From positions 40,448,744 to 40,512,743 of the forward strand of contig NC_071354.1 in the NCBI RefSeq assembly GCF_943734655.1: 64,000 nt of DNA, read 5' to 3'. Made by a program: the position numbers and the translations under genes. The notes below the pieces were generated by a model that was not told the origin of the DNA, made no database searches, and saw only the letters and a program-made list of their open reading frames with translations. Origin of the DNA: Sabethes cyaneus (taxonomy: Eukaryota; Arthropoda; Insecta; Diptera; Culicidae). The first letter of the stretch is position 1. Each line of letters opens with the position of its first letter. Below are positions 22,700-33,677 of this stretch, piece by piece.

Positions 22700-23430
22700 A
22701 GAGAGTATCAGCCAATGCAGCATCCACGTCAACTCCAATCCATCATTGTCCTCCCTTGTTTGGACAATCATCCCATACGAACTTGTCTAGTCTCCCTAGC
22801 AATCCAAACAAGTTTAACTATGCAGTTTACGGTAACATCTAATTTGGCTGTATTTACCCTCAATGGTCCAAAACCCGCTTCTTTCTATCTCACAAACGAT
22901 GGTACCCTCTGGTTCTCGCCAAGTCAGAATGGCAGTCCAAACTGCATGTACCTTGACACTACTGGAATCGGTTGATCTAAACGGTATCGGCAAGGCTCGA
23001 GTTCTCCTCGATTCAGCATCGATGTCAAACTTCATTTCAAATCCTCTGGCTAAGAACTTCTACAGCCGCCGGTCTATCGTGGATGTATATCTCGCTGACA
23101 TCGGATCATTGCAACCTTCAAGTGTGGAGATCGAACGATCTCGATTCAACGTTCCTGGAAATGTCGACCTAATCACTGGCAGCGAAACTTACTGAGAACT
23201 TCACACGGGACGGAAGATTTCTCCGGATGAAGGTCTTCCGTGGGTAGTCGAAACACCATTAGGTTGGGCGGTTTCTGGCCCTGCACATCGTACGGCCACC
23301 TATATTCCACCATTCTGCTATCTTCGGTAGATCATCGGCTAGAAGCTGCCTTACAGAAGTGATGAGAAATAAGAAAATCTCTCTGTTCTACATCCTACAT
23401 CCGTGCTATACACAGCAACGACAATGCGCG
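22700..23430 (+). pseudogene. BEL/Pao retrotransposon: protease region
   Basis: The frame from 22863 reads KARVLLDSASMSNFISNPLA, the active-site segment of the BEL/Pao aspartic protease (a D-S-A/G motif followed by Q/S.NFI). RFNVPGNVDLITGSETY follows, then, after a stop, LPWVVETPLGWAVSGP and VDHRLEAALQK, all in the order seen in Pao-type polyproteins between protease and RT. Stops at 23193 and after LQK mark it as dead. The gag part upstream is not recognisable. The remnant stops at 23450 where an R1 scrap begins; other pieces of the same polyprotein lie at 28375 and 30290. Confidence 0.8.
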
Positions 23431-23450
23431 ATCATAGGCAGATGCATAGT

Positions 23451-23616
23451 GAGGACGGGTATCCGCTATTGCGCAGTTGTCACGCTCGATTTGAGAAATG
23501 CATTTTATAGCGCTAGTTGGGACTCCATAGTCAACTCGCTTCGGAACATTCAAGTGCCGGTGTCGCTGTACAGAATTCTGGAAAATTATTTCCAGAATCG
23601 CGTGCTATGCTACAAC
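23451..23616 (+). pseudogene. 166-bp internal R1 reverse transcriptase fragment
   Basis: Matches 27609-27774 of the R1 element downstream without gaps, with 13 differences by eye (about 92% identity). The frame reads GIRYCAVVTLDLRNAFYSAS, part of RT palm motif A. Both ends are internal to R1: BEL/Pao sequence lies upstream, a Jockey-like RT downstream. A target-primed insertion would be expected to carry an R1 3' end, which is absent. Confidence 0.9.
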
Positions 23617-23656
23617 TTCAAGTCTTACCTGACTGGTTCAAGTCGTACCTGACTGA
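23617..23656 (+). repeat. 20-bp tandem duplication at the R1/Jockey join
   Basis: 'ttcaagtcttacctgactgg' (23617-23636) is followed directly by 'ttcaagtcgtacctgactga' (23637-23656), 18 of 20 identical. The sequence is Jockey RT coding text (FKSYLT). It sits exactly where the R1 fragment ends. Confidence 0.95.
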
Positions 23657-24615
23657 TCGTCGACTGTGTGTAAAACTGGGCTCAATAGAATCAGGAAAAT
23701 TCCGTAATCGTTCAGGGGTCCCACAAGGCAGTAATTTATGGCCGTTACTATTTATCATATTTTTCAACAACGTATGCCAATGCTTACCGGAAGGTTGCAA
23801 ACTACTGTTTGTCGACGACCTTGAAATTATCTGGATAATCAAAACCTTCACTGACTGTCAGTTGTTACAAGGAGTCATCGACAAATTTCCCGACTGGTGC
23901 AAACGCAACTTCTTGGTGATTAGCGTAGCGAAATGCTCAGTAGTCACTTTTACAAAGAAAAAGCACCCGATTCAATGGACGTATATGATAAGAAACGAAC
24001 ACGTTGATAGAATAAACGTAGTACGTGACTTTGGGGTTATGTTAGACTCTGAATTCAACTTTCGGGAGCATTAGAGTCACATCATTGCCGATCGAAGAAT
24101 CTTGGGTTTATTCTTCGCGTCTCAGCTGAACTCCGTGACCCGTCCTGCTTGCACGCCTTGTACTTCAGCCTGGTTTGATCAGTCTTGGAAACAGTAGTCA
24201 TTGTATGGGGCCCGTTTCGTAGTGTTTGGACAGCTAAAATCGAAAAGATCCAGCCACGATTCATAAAACACGCCTAGAGATTCCTTCCATGGCGAAACCC
24301 AGATTAGCTACCGTCCTACAAAGTACTATGCCGTCTGCTGGGAATGGACACCCTTGAAAAGCGGCGAAACATCCTTCGTCAGCAAGGTTCTACTGGGAGA
24401 AATCGATGCACCTTGGATTCTCGCCATAATAAACCTCAATGTACAGCCACGCCATCTCCGACATTGGAACATTATGAGACTACAACAACACAGAACAGAT
24501 TACGCACAGAATGAGCCGATCAGATCAATGTGTTTGTTTTTTAACCGGTGCTATTGTTTGTTTGATTTTAATGTTAGCTCTAGTGTTTTTCGTGACCGTT
24601 TGACAATTTTTATGT
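23637..24615 (+). pseudogene. Jockey-like reverse transcriptase, 5'-truncated copy
   Basis: Reads FKSYLTDRRLCVKLGS, SGVPQGSNLWPLLFIIFFNN, LLFVDDLEIIW (VDD in place of the usual ADD catalytic motif), VRDFGVMLDSEFNF, then in shifted frames NLNVQPRHLRHWNIMRLQQH and FDFNVSSSVFRDRLTIF, the C-terminal end of Jockey-type ORF2. The order is complete from RT motif 3 to the C-terminus, with stops and frame changes near 24074-24350. The 5' end fuses to an R1 fragment. The 3' end, near 24615, is followed by the R1 5' region; no clear poly(A) tail separates them. Confidence 0.85.
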
Positions 24616-24706
24616 AACCCCTTGGGGCAGAAGTGCGTCTAGGATTGGGCGATACCGTATCGATACCCACGATTTCGATACTCGAAGGCCGATAACATTA
24701 ACTTCA

Positions 24707-26074
24707 GTGAGCGCGGACGGATTAGATAATCCGTTCGCAAGAAGTGGTATCCAGAGGTCTCCGCCGATGGATACCAGTAGAAGCGCCAGCGTAAGCGGAA
24801 AGGGAAACGGCACACCTGTCGCTCCAACTGCATCTACGCCGGACGCAGCAATGAACGGCCCGTCGCTAATAAAAGCAGTGGCAGGCAAGAGAGACATGCT
24901 ACCAAGAGTGGTAGCGGCGTCTCATCAACTCGATGCCATTATCGAGTTCGTGGCAGGTCGCAACACCTTAGCGAAGGACCTGAAATAAAGTATGCTCATG
25001 CTTCGGAGCACCATGCGTGCTGCGACGAAGGAGCACAGCGAACTCGAAGCGCGAGTAAAAGTGGCAGAGAAAGAGAAGACGCTTGTATCAAGGTCTGCAC
25101 AAACGGATGCCTGCCCGTCAATGGCTGACCATTCCGTGGCACTCGCGACTACGGAGCAGTCTAACGACAAGGCAGTCCCCAGAGGAAGAAACCCCCACGG
25201 GTCCAAAGAAGCGCCTGATAGCAGAGGGTCGTAAGCCAACCGAAGAACCTACTGAGGGTAACAAGACGCTGTTAGCGTCCGATAACCAGTGGGAGTTGGT
25301 CAAAAAGAAGAAGGCCAGGAAGAAAGAGGAGGATCGAGCTCCACCGAAAGTGGCTAGGAAAAAAAGGAGCAAATGCGATGCCCTTATCCTCAAAACTGAG
25401 GGGCCGAAATATGCGGAAGTTTTAAAGGCCATGAGAGGGCATGATCAGTTGAAGGGTCTTGGCGCGGATGTGCGGAGTATCCGCCGCTCTCGCACAGGCG
25501 ACATGATTCTTGAACTCAAGAAGAATGTCACTGAAAAGGGTTCTGCCTACAAAGTGCTGGCATAAAAGGTCCTTGGCGATAGCGTGCAGATCCGCGCACT
25601 AACGCCCGAGATGACTCTTCAGCTTAAAAACCTGGACGAGATCACCCAAACGGGCGAACTAGCACGAGCTCTCAACGAGCAATGCAAAGTGGTGGTGACT
25701 ACCGAGGCAATTCGTCTGCGTAAGGGACCGGCGGGAACCCAGGTAGCAACTATAAGACTTCCACTGGAAGACGGAAATGCAGCCCTGAAAGTGGCTAAGC
25801 CGAAGGTGGGATGATCCGTGTGCCCACTGAGCGTACTCCAGCCGCCGGAGGCCTGCTTCCGGTGCTTTGAGAGAGGGCACAGGTCCTGGAGCTGTAAGGG
25901 GCCAGACCGAAGCCACTTGTGTAGGAGATGTGGCGGTACGGGCCATATAGCGAGGGACTGTACTGCGCCACCCAAGTGCCTGATATGTACCGGTCAACGG
26001 GACGCTAAGCACACAACAGGAGGCCTGAAGTGCCCGGCAGGCGCGCCGGCGACTAAACCACGGGCGTACTGCAG
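24707..26074 (+). pseudogene. R1 ORF1 (gag-like, zinc knuckles)
   Basis: ORF1 proteins of R1 elements bind element RNA. The frame from 24707 runs with a stop at 24986-24988, shifts by one near 25170-25200 and continues with stops at 25563-25565 and 25812-25814. A lysine-rich stretch (KKKKARKKEED, about 25300) is followed by LRADVRSIRRS-like text and then three zinc knuckles at 25854-26040: CFRCFERGHRSWSC, CRRCGGTGHIARDC and a CLIC...H...C knuckle, the standard CCHC triplet of this family. The knuckles are intact although the frame as a whole is broken in four places. Confidence 0.88.
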
Positions 26075-28368
26075 GTAACGCAACTGAACTTGAACCACTG
26101 CCACGCGGCCCAGCAGCTGTTGTACCAAGCAGTTACTGAGTCGTTGACGGACATTGTAATCATCTCGGACCCATACCGCATCCCTGCCGGAAACGGTAAC
26201 TGGGTGTCGGATAGGTCCGGGACGGCGGCTATATGGACGACAAGCAGGTTCCCGGTTCAAGATGTTGTGTCAACTGCAGACGAGGGATTCGTGGTTGCCA
26301 AAGTGGGTGGAGTGTTCTACTGCAGCTGTTATGCTCCGTCAAGTTGGTCTATCGAGCAGTTTACGCGGATGGTAGACCGAGTATCATTTGTGCTGACTGG
26401 TCTAAGGCCGTTGGTTTTGGCGGGCGACTTTAACGCTTGGGCGGTAGAGTGGGTAGTCGTCGCACGAACCATAGGGGCCGGATTCTGCTTGAAGCTCTGG
26501 CAAAGCTCAACGTAGATCTGGTCAACTTCGGCACCACAAGTACCTTCAGTAGGAACGGTGCGGAGTCTATCATCGACGTGACATTCGGCAGTCCTGGTCT
26601 GATAGGAGACTGGAGGGTAGACAATGGCTACACTCACAGTGACCATCAGGCGGTCCGCTATGGTGTCGGTCAGATAACGAGGCGGCAGGCGGCGAGTAGA
26701 GCCGACACTCCAACCACCCGTGGATGGAAGACATCATACTTCGATCTCGAATTATTTGTGGAAGCAATCCGAAGAGAGTGCGGTGATCGTGGTATGCCCG
26801 ATCCGAACGCTGATCATTTGGTTGAGGTACTGTCGCGAGCATGTGACGCTACGATGCCTAGGAAAGGTCGACATAGGTATGGCAGGTCATCGGCTTACTG
26901 GTGGACAGATGAAATTGCGGAACTCCGCGGAGCGTGCTTTCGTGCGAGGAGAATTATGCAAAGAGCTCGTTCGGACGAAGGCAGGGCTGAATGTCGAGTA
27001 GCACTTGCTGCTGCACGCGCTACGCTTAAGAGTGGGATAAAAGCTAGTAAACGAGCCTGCTTTGAAAGGTTATGTGCTAGTGCCAATGCGAACCCGTGGG
27101 GTGATGCCTACAGGGTCGTAATGGCAAAGACCAAGGGATTGATGGCGCCCTCAGAGCACGGCCGTTTGGCGGTCGGGGACGAAGTGACGGTTACGAATGA
27201 GGAGCTCATTGAGATCGCAAAATCCCTAAAGGTGAGCAAGGCACCGGGGCCAGACGGAATCCCGAATATGGCTATTAAAGCGGCTATGTTAGAGGCTCCC
27301 GAGTTATTCGGGGCAGTAATGAGGAGATGCCTGAAAGCTGGCGACTTCCCGGACAGATGGAAGCGACAGAACCTCGTGCTGTTGCCGAAGCCGGGAAAAC
27401 CTCCGGGTGTTCCCTCGTCATATAGGCCGATCTGTCTGCTCGATACTGCCGGTAAGGTGCTGGAGAAGGTTATCCTTAACAGACCCGTACAGTACACGGA
27501 GGGTACAAACGGTCTGTCAAGGAATCAATTCGGCTTCCGAAAAGGCAAATCTACGGTGGATGCAATCTTGTCTGTCTCTAAGACAGCCGAGGTGGCAATC
27601 CAGCGCAAGAGGACAGGTATCCGCTATTGCGCAGTTGTCACGCTTGACGTGAGAAATGCGTTTAATAGCGCTAGCTGGGACTCCATAGTCAACTCGCTTC
27701 GGAAAGTCCAAGTGCCGGTGTCGCAGTACAGGATTCTGGAAAATTATTTCCAGAATCGTGTGCTATGCTACAACACGGAGGAGGGTCAGAAGTGCGTTCC
27801 AATCACCGCAGGGCTTCCGCAAGATTCCATACTAGGCCCGGTGTTGTGGAACGTCATGTATGACGAGGTGTTGAAGTTAAAGTTCCCGGTAGGGGTGGTG
27901 ATTGTCGGCTTTGCGGACGATATCACCTTGGAAGTCTACGGTGAATCTATCAGAGAGGTTGAGTTGACGGCTGCCCACTCTATAAGCATTGTTGAAGATT
28001 GGATGCGATCCAGGAAACTGGAGCTAGCGCATCATAAAACGGAGGTTATCGTGGTGAACAACCGCAAGTCGGTACAGTAAGCAAATATCAGCGTCGGGGA
28101 CTGCACTATTTCATCAACGCGGTCCTTAAAACTTGTGGGAGTCATGGTCGACGACAAGCTCAAGTTCGGGAGCCACGTCGACTATGCCTGCAAGAAGGCT
28201 TCCACAGCTATTTCGGCATTGTCTCGTATGATGTCTAATAGCTCTGCGGTACATGGCAGCAAGCGAAGGCTATTAACCAACGTGGTCCAGTCTATACTTA
28301 GGTATGGCGGACCGGTGTGGTCATCGGCGTTAGGAATAAAAAGTTACCTAGCTGAGCTGGTCAACAAA
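26060..28368 (+). pseudogene. R1 ORF2 (endonuclease + reverse transcriptase)
   Basis: The APE-type endonuclease nicks the target and the RT copies the RNA from that nick. Endonuclease: QLNLNHCHAAQQLL at the start, ISDPYRIP (catalytic Glu position reads Asp), LVLAGDFNAWAVEW, then a frameshift near 26440, and NGYTHSDHQAVRY (the SDH motif). RT: KAPGPDGIP, SYRPICLLDTAGKVLEK, NQFGFRKGKSTVDA, VTLDVRNAFNSAS, AGLPQDSILGPVLWN (the usual G of PQGS is D) and VGFADDITLEVY at about 27905-27940. A stop at 28078-28080 is followed in frame by LVGVMVDDKLKFGSHVDYAC and ILRYGGPVWSSALG. The frame from 26437 to 28080 is open for 547 codons, so inactivation may be fairly recent. Confidence 0.92.
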
Positions 28369-28374
28369 GTCATT

Positions 28375-28640
28375 TTAGTAGATTGTGAAAGTTCGAGATT
28401 TCTACGTTGACGATCTTCTGTTGCGATGCTTAATTCCGCTGGTTTTACGCTGAAAAAATGAGCATCTATCGATCTGGAAGTACAGAAGAATGTTCCGCCA
28501 GAAGATCTGGCAATTCAGCCGCTACACGAAGAACAGGATGTGCAGACAATATCCACACTCGACCTTTTGTGGAAGCCAACGACTGATAAGCTTCTGTTCA
28601 AGGTTTAGTTGCTACTCTCTGCTGCTATCCTCACCAAGCG
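28375..28640 (+). pseudogene. BEL/Pao retrotransposon: reverse transcriptase piece
   Basis: Reads VKVRDFYVDDLLLRC, the catalytic YVDD box of Pao-type RT. After a stop, and in a neighbouring frame, it continues with VQTISTLDLLWKPTTDKLLF, matching the TLGLxWxPxxDxF motif that follows the palm in this family. The upstream half of the RT is missing, replaced by the R1 element. Part of the same polyprotein as 22700-23430. Confidence 0.85.
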
Positions 28641-28995
28641 GAAGGTGGATTCATGCATCGTCCAAATATTGGACCCCCCCTGGTTAGATACATTCACAAA
28701 CAAGGTAAAGGAGTTCTTGTAACGATTTTAGACGCTAAACCAGAGGTGACACCTCTGAATAGAACTCCCCTTTACCAAAGAAACTGCAAGCTGAGTGGAA
28801 TCTCGATGGTGGGATGGCCCGGCCTGGCTCGTGTTGGCGCCAAGTCATCGTTACTGAAATGGATTCCGCCGTTCGTAGATAAAGATGGTACTATTCGCAT
28901 CGGTGGTCCTTCAAGTAACGCCGCCCTATCCGACGCTATCAAATATCCAATCGCTCTGTCCGTCAAACTTCTGCTGTCTGCTTTGCTGGTTAGCG
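28641..28995 (+). pseudogene. BEL/Pao retrotransposon: integrase N-terminal region
   Basis: The frame from 28653 reads LLKWIPPFVDKDGTIRIGG and then SSNAALSDAIKYPIALS, the (L)SPFxDxxGxxRVGGRL...P segment that precedes the zinc-binding region of Pao integrases. The HHCC zinc finger itself is cut off by a Jockey insertion at about 28995. Confidence 0.85.
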
Positions 28996-30285
28996 GTTAT
29001 CACGTATTTCGGCCTTGTCTGGAGTCCCACAAGGCAGTCATTGGGGACCGTTAATCTTCCTGCTGTACTTCAATGATATCAACCACGTTCTTAAATGCCC
29101 TCGTTTATCCTACGCCGATGATCTGAAGATTTACCTGAGGATTCACTCCAAGATCGATGCAATCCGTCTTCAGCGTGAGCTTGACATCTTTATGGATTGG
29201 TGTAACCTGAACTACTTGCTCCATTTTTTCTTTCGCCCGAATACGTCAAACTGTGATTTTCAACTATAAGCTCCCCAGCTAGCACCAACTCGTATATCAA
29301 TGTACGAAAACTATCGTAAATATCTCCTTACAAACTCGAAATCGTATCTAAAGCTGGATAAAGTGGGATCAAGTTGATTTTTTGTCGTATATAATGATAA
29401 TGACTGACATACATACGATTTTCAGCACAAAATCGTAGAGTAGTACGGAGCGACTCGCGCTTAATCGGATATTATCGTATATAAATACTTATATAGTCGT
29501 AACGCTCAAAATTATTCATAATCACGTATATCGCCTCCAAAATAGTATGGATATGCCAATTTTGCGCATGAAATACGATTTATTTAGCATGTATATCTGT
29601 ACGTAATGCTGATTTTTACCTTTTTTATACATATGAAAATGCTAGCTGGGTCGATGGTACTGAAAACCAACGAGTCGACCTAGGCGTTATCTTGGACAGA
29701 CAGTTATCGTTTAGATGACACATTTCCTACATTGTGGACAAAGCGACCAGAACTCTAGGATTCATATTCTGCATCGCTAAAGGCTTCACCAACGTATATT
29801 GTCTCAAAGCATTACAGTGCTCGCTCCTAGGTTCGCCGCTCGAATACGGTTCCATTGTCTGGCATACGAATTATCAAAACGGAATGGCCGGGATTGAGTT
29901 TTGCGCTCCGTCTTCTAGCCTGGCGAGATCCGTTCCGATTGTCGAGTTACGTCTCTCGTAACTTGTCGATTGATTCATTTAAAGACACTTCAGGTGCAAA
30001 GGAACGTCGCAAGAGCCTTGTTTGCTGCTGATATGTTGCAGGGAAGAATCGATTGTCCTGCTATTTTGGGAACGATTAATCTGAACGTACGTTTCAGGGC
30101 GCTGCGGAATGACGCAATGCTGCGAATACCATTTCAAAGCACCAACTACGGACAAAACAGTGCTAGATGATCGGAGTACAGCGAGTTTTCAGTAGAGTTT
30201 GCGCTGTTTTTGATTTTAATCTGCTACGTGAAACATTCCGCCGAAACTTCTCTGTGTTTTTCGCCAGAAGTTCTGGATCGACGGC
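28996..30285 (+). pseudogene. Jockey-like reverse transcriptase, second copy
   Basis: Begins near LVSGVPQGSHWGPLIFLLYF, then YADDLKIYLRIHS (catalytic box at about 29111-29125), WCNLNYLL, TVIF-like FNYKL | DGTENQRVDLGVILDRQLSF (the bar marks a 377-bp MITE), then TLGFIF, LEYGSIVWHTNY, NVARALFAADMLQGRIDCPA and LRNDAMLRIPFQSTNYGQNS, the typical tail of Jockey ORF2. It is 5'-truncated within the RT, as expected for target-primed insertion, and carries several stops and frame changes. It lies between the two recognisable parts of the BEL/Pao integrase. Confidence 0.88.
29274..29650. mobile_element. 377-bp MITE (M2), copy 1, 2-bp target duplication TC
   Basis: Ends CCCAGCTAGCA / TGCTAGCTGGG are perfect 11-bp inverted repeats. 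TC lies on both sides (29272-29273 and 29651-29652). Removing the element and one TC joins 'aactataagc' to 'tcgatggtac' and restores the Jockey reading NYKLDGTENQRVDLGV, so the insertion boundary is exact. A second copy of the same length is at 53132-53508. No coding capacity. Confidence 0.95.
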
Positions 30286-30580
30286 GACAGATTTTCAACT
30301 GGTGTTCAAATAACGAATTCTAGAGCTCCACATTTTGGAAGGCTCTGGGAAGCAACAGTCAAATTGGCGAAAAATCATCTCCTCAGGGTAGATGGGGATG
30401 ATCTTATTGACGCAAGTCAAGATGTGTCTCAATTCTCAACTCCTCACTTCGATACCAGAGGAACCCAATGATCCGGACGTACTGACACCTGGACACCTCC
30501 TAGTGGAAAATAATCTACAAGCTGTGTCTGACATCGATGTAAAGAGGATCGCTGATAAACTCTACCTCTCTTTAAAAGTA
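30286..30580 (+). pseudogene. BEL/Pao retrotransposon: integrase C-terminal region
   Basis: Reads SRAPHFGRLWEATVKLAKNH, LNSQLLTSIPEEPNDPDVLT and PGHLLVENNLQAV in two frames, matching the PP.SPHFGGLWEAAVK and ILNSRPLTP...DPNDL..LTPGHFLIG motifs after the catalytic core of Pao integrases. The first of these contains the region of the catalytic Glu. The core between this and 28995 is missing, so more than the Jockey insertion has happened here. Confidence 0.85.
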
Positions 30581-33500
30581 CATAATTGTACTATACAGTG
30601 TACATAGCAGCTATAGGTTTTTGAAACACTATTGTTTCAAGGTGCCCAGAATGCTAAGATTAGGCACCATGAATAACCACTTTAGCAAAGCCATGGATAT
30701 AAACGTTCTAAGAACTTGACCACCCTAGCAAAATGTCCTCATCGCAAGAGCACTCACCACATTTGAGAGTAAATGTAGCCGATCGATGATCGATGACCGT
30801 CAGCCACACTGTGTGCCTAGAGAAAAGGCATGAATCAATCTATAAACTGATCAAATATTACTGTATATAGTTAGTCTAAAAATACGTCTAAAACAAAGTA
30901 CATGCTGGCCAGCGGAACCGAGGCCGACTGACGCTGCTTGGGCAGTGTCATGTTGAGTGAGGAATTAGTTCCTAAAAACTGCACGAATTCATACTTCACG
31001 CATAGCACACTGTATCACGCGTATGGGAAACAACAACGATTCAGACATCTCGGGCCTCATCCCCTGAAATATTTGCACCGAGCTACCTAACACCCTGTGT
31101 TTCTATCAAACAAAAGGACTTTCATGTATCAGACAAAATTACATGCAAACGTTAAAATACCAAAACCATCAAGATTGCTAGTATATTTTCATCTTATATA
31201 TGTTTGATCACGATCAATCATATCATAGAATCGTCGGATAAAAGGAATAGAAGCGGCATACATTTGTGGTCACAGAAAAATCCTTGTTAACAACATTTTG
31301 TCAAAATCTAGAGAAGTGAAAATCAGGTTATGTTCATTAGACAAAGTCTCAAAACAAAAATGTTCAGTAAATTTTACATGGGTACTACTTACCAGCCAGT
31401 GCACTGATCGAGTTGGCCCAAAATGCATCCGTACTAACACTGAGCTTTCTCTCAAATGTGTGTTAAACGTTTGCTCAGCTGCTAAGTTCAGCTTAGCAAC
31501 TTTAATCCGATTAAAGTAATTAAAATTACATGAACTACAATCGCTCGAGACTCGAGAGTACTGCGCTGCACATGCAGTAACAAACTCACTGTTTAACAGA
31601 ACGGTTGTTCGTAATTTTGAAAATGTAGCAAACTTCCCTGGACTAGCGCTGCCACTGCCACTAGTGTCAGTGCTCTTTAGGGAAATGATAAGCACACGTG
31701 TATGCAGTAAACGAAATAATCGTCGAAGTCACTTTAGCAAAATGTTGTACACAAGTGGCATGCAGCACTTTGCAGATATATTAGAGTGTTTGGAAACTGT
31801 TGCAAGTTACAGTTTGCTCATTCGGTTGAATCTCTCGTTTTCAGCAGCAGAAGCTGGGATCGCCAGTGGGATTTCGCATCCGGTAGCGAACCGAAGTCAG
31901 CGAGAATTTGATTATAATGTCATCAACTCAGGCACATTCAGCCACGCACACCGTTCCACCTCCTCCTCCTCCGGCTCAGGCTCAGTCTTGATGCGCAGGG
32001 GATGCATCAGTGAGAACAATAAACTGTGCCTACGCCAGCAGCACCGTTCCCTTCTGCTCAAGCGTAATGCCCTGCCCTGCCCCGTCATTACGACGCCAGT
32101 TAGCCCTGTAGCGTGCTCGGACAGATTAGGATGATGATAATTTGAAAGCCTTGTGGCAGGGCACCTGATCGAGCCCCAGGTTAGGCGAGGCGCCTCGACG
32201 AGCCCATCACAGCCTAGCAGCAGCAGCAGCAGCAGCACTGGAACAGATAATTGAAAATTAGTCTAATGTCAGTAGAATTTCAATTAAGTTTAATTCAGTT
32301 TTACAGCTTCGGCCGAGTGCATCGCATCCACGTACCTACGGTTGTATGCGTTGCTGGTCATAAATTTTGATTAAAATTATAATTGAGATGGTAAATAAAC
32401 ACGATCTGCTGATGCGACGCAGTTGTATTCTGTTTCTTTATAATAGTTGTCGTTTTGTTAACAAAAAAAGTCATTCGTTTGTTGATTGGATGCTTTGACA
32501 AATAACGGACGTATTTTTCAATAAAAACAGCTAAGTTAATTTCAGTTGCAGTTAAAGCATGGAATTGGACTTAAACGACATCTACCACATGATATGGCAA
32601 GTTTAATCAGCAACAGATTGCTTCCCTATAAAGTGAAAATAGCCACATAAAAATTCTGAATTTACTTTCTTATTTTCTCGTTAGTTTCCGCTTTCGGATC
32701 ATCCGCTTACGGAAGGTCATTATCCGGAATGGTTTACGACTATCGTGTCGTCAGTTTTTGTTCGAACAAATTTGTTACATTTTTTATCCTGTTATTTTTT
32801 ACAACCAACAGCAGTTAGCTAGAACTGAAAGACCCTATCAATAAAAACTGAAAACTTGCTGCGAAAAGGGACACTAAGCAAACGCAAAGGGTTGACGGAG
32901 CGCTGTAAATCATTCCAGCCGACGACAACTATAGCGTTTGATGCTACGAATCAAGCGACCCCTTATCAAAGCTAAACTATTTACAGAACATTAGCCAATA
33001 TCTTCAAGCTTCAACTGTCCGTGTATAATCGCTGGAAAAACGGAGAAACGAACTGCTCAACAAAGTGCTATACAAATAGGAACAGCAAAAAGAGGAATAA
33101 AGATCAAGCGTATCGAAATGGAATTTATAAACTCTGACCATTCCAACGTTGTAATTATACTAATGGGAAAAAAGTTTATCTTATCGAGCCTATTCGGTAT
33201 GCACATCGAATATTAGAGTCGATTTGTTTACTTTACTGGAATGTTGAAGTAGTTTTAAGCCTTTCTAGGTCTCTAGAGGATCGAAGTCTTCCGTGATAAT
33301 TTTTCTATCGAGTAACAAACTTTTCAAAAGCTAACTGTCAATGTCCATTTTCACGCTTAAGGAATGTTTCCACCACTAGCGGCCGACTAGATTGAAAACT
33401 CCGGACTTTTGGGTGCAACTGGATTTAAAATCAATGTTGAAAATGGAAATAGAAATTTGACTTACAACTGGACTAGAAATAATAATTGAAATTGGACCTA

Positions 33501-33677
33501 AATCCGGACTTGACATAAGACATTTAATAAGATATGAATTTGGACTACTTTGGGTTTAAAGCTTTACTTCAAATCTACCTGAAATTTTTTGAGTAATTGG
33601 GACAGGAATTACACACCAAATTGGACTGAAAACAAAATTTATTGTTAGAGTTCGTCACCGTGAATTTTATATATAAT
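30581..33677. other. Long stretch without recognisable genes
   Basis: The first several hundred bases (30581 to about 31100) may hold the end of the BEL/Pao element and its 3' LTR, but no second LTR copy exists in the window to prove it. Beyond that are unrecognised sequence, a CAG run at about 32217-32236 and AT-rich DNA. Overlapping frames at 31270-31695 show no motif. Confidence 0.4.

Larger units (their letters stand above)
24620..28368 (+). mobile_element. R1-clade non-LTR retrotransposon, nearly full length but dead
   Basis: Runs from a 5' leader (24620-24706) through ORF1 (24707-26074) and ORF2 (about 26060-28368). The 5' end is largely kept while the 3' end is missing: ORF2 stops being recognisable after SYLAEL, and the C-terminal cysteine-rich region and 3' UTR are absent. 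At 28375 the text changes to BEL/Pao RT. Typical R1 insertions are the reverse, 3'-complete and often 5'-truncated. It is not flanked by 28S rDNA, the classical R1 target. Confidence 0.9.

Noticed and set aside
25118..26012. Antisense frames of 90-120 codons over the R1 ORF1
   Set aside because: They are shadows of the coding strand of the R1 element; no independent motifs.
24620..28368. Active R1 retrotransposon
   Set aside because: Three stops and a frameshift in ORF1, one frameshift and one stop in ORF2, changed PQGS box, and missing 3' end.
30600..31100. 3' LTR of the BEL/Pao element
   Set aside because: Position is suitable but no second LTR copy is visible in the window, so ends cannot be defined.
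31270..31695. 141-codon minus-strand frame as a host gene
   Set aside because: No domain, overlaps an equally open plus-strand frame, no splice or promoter support.
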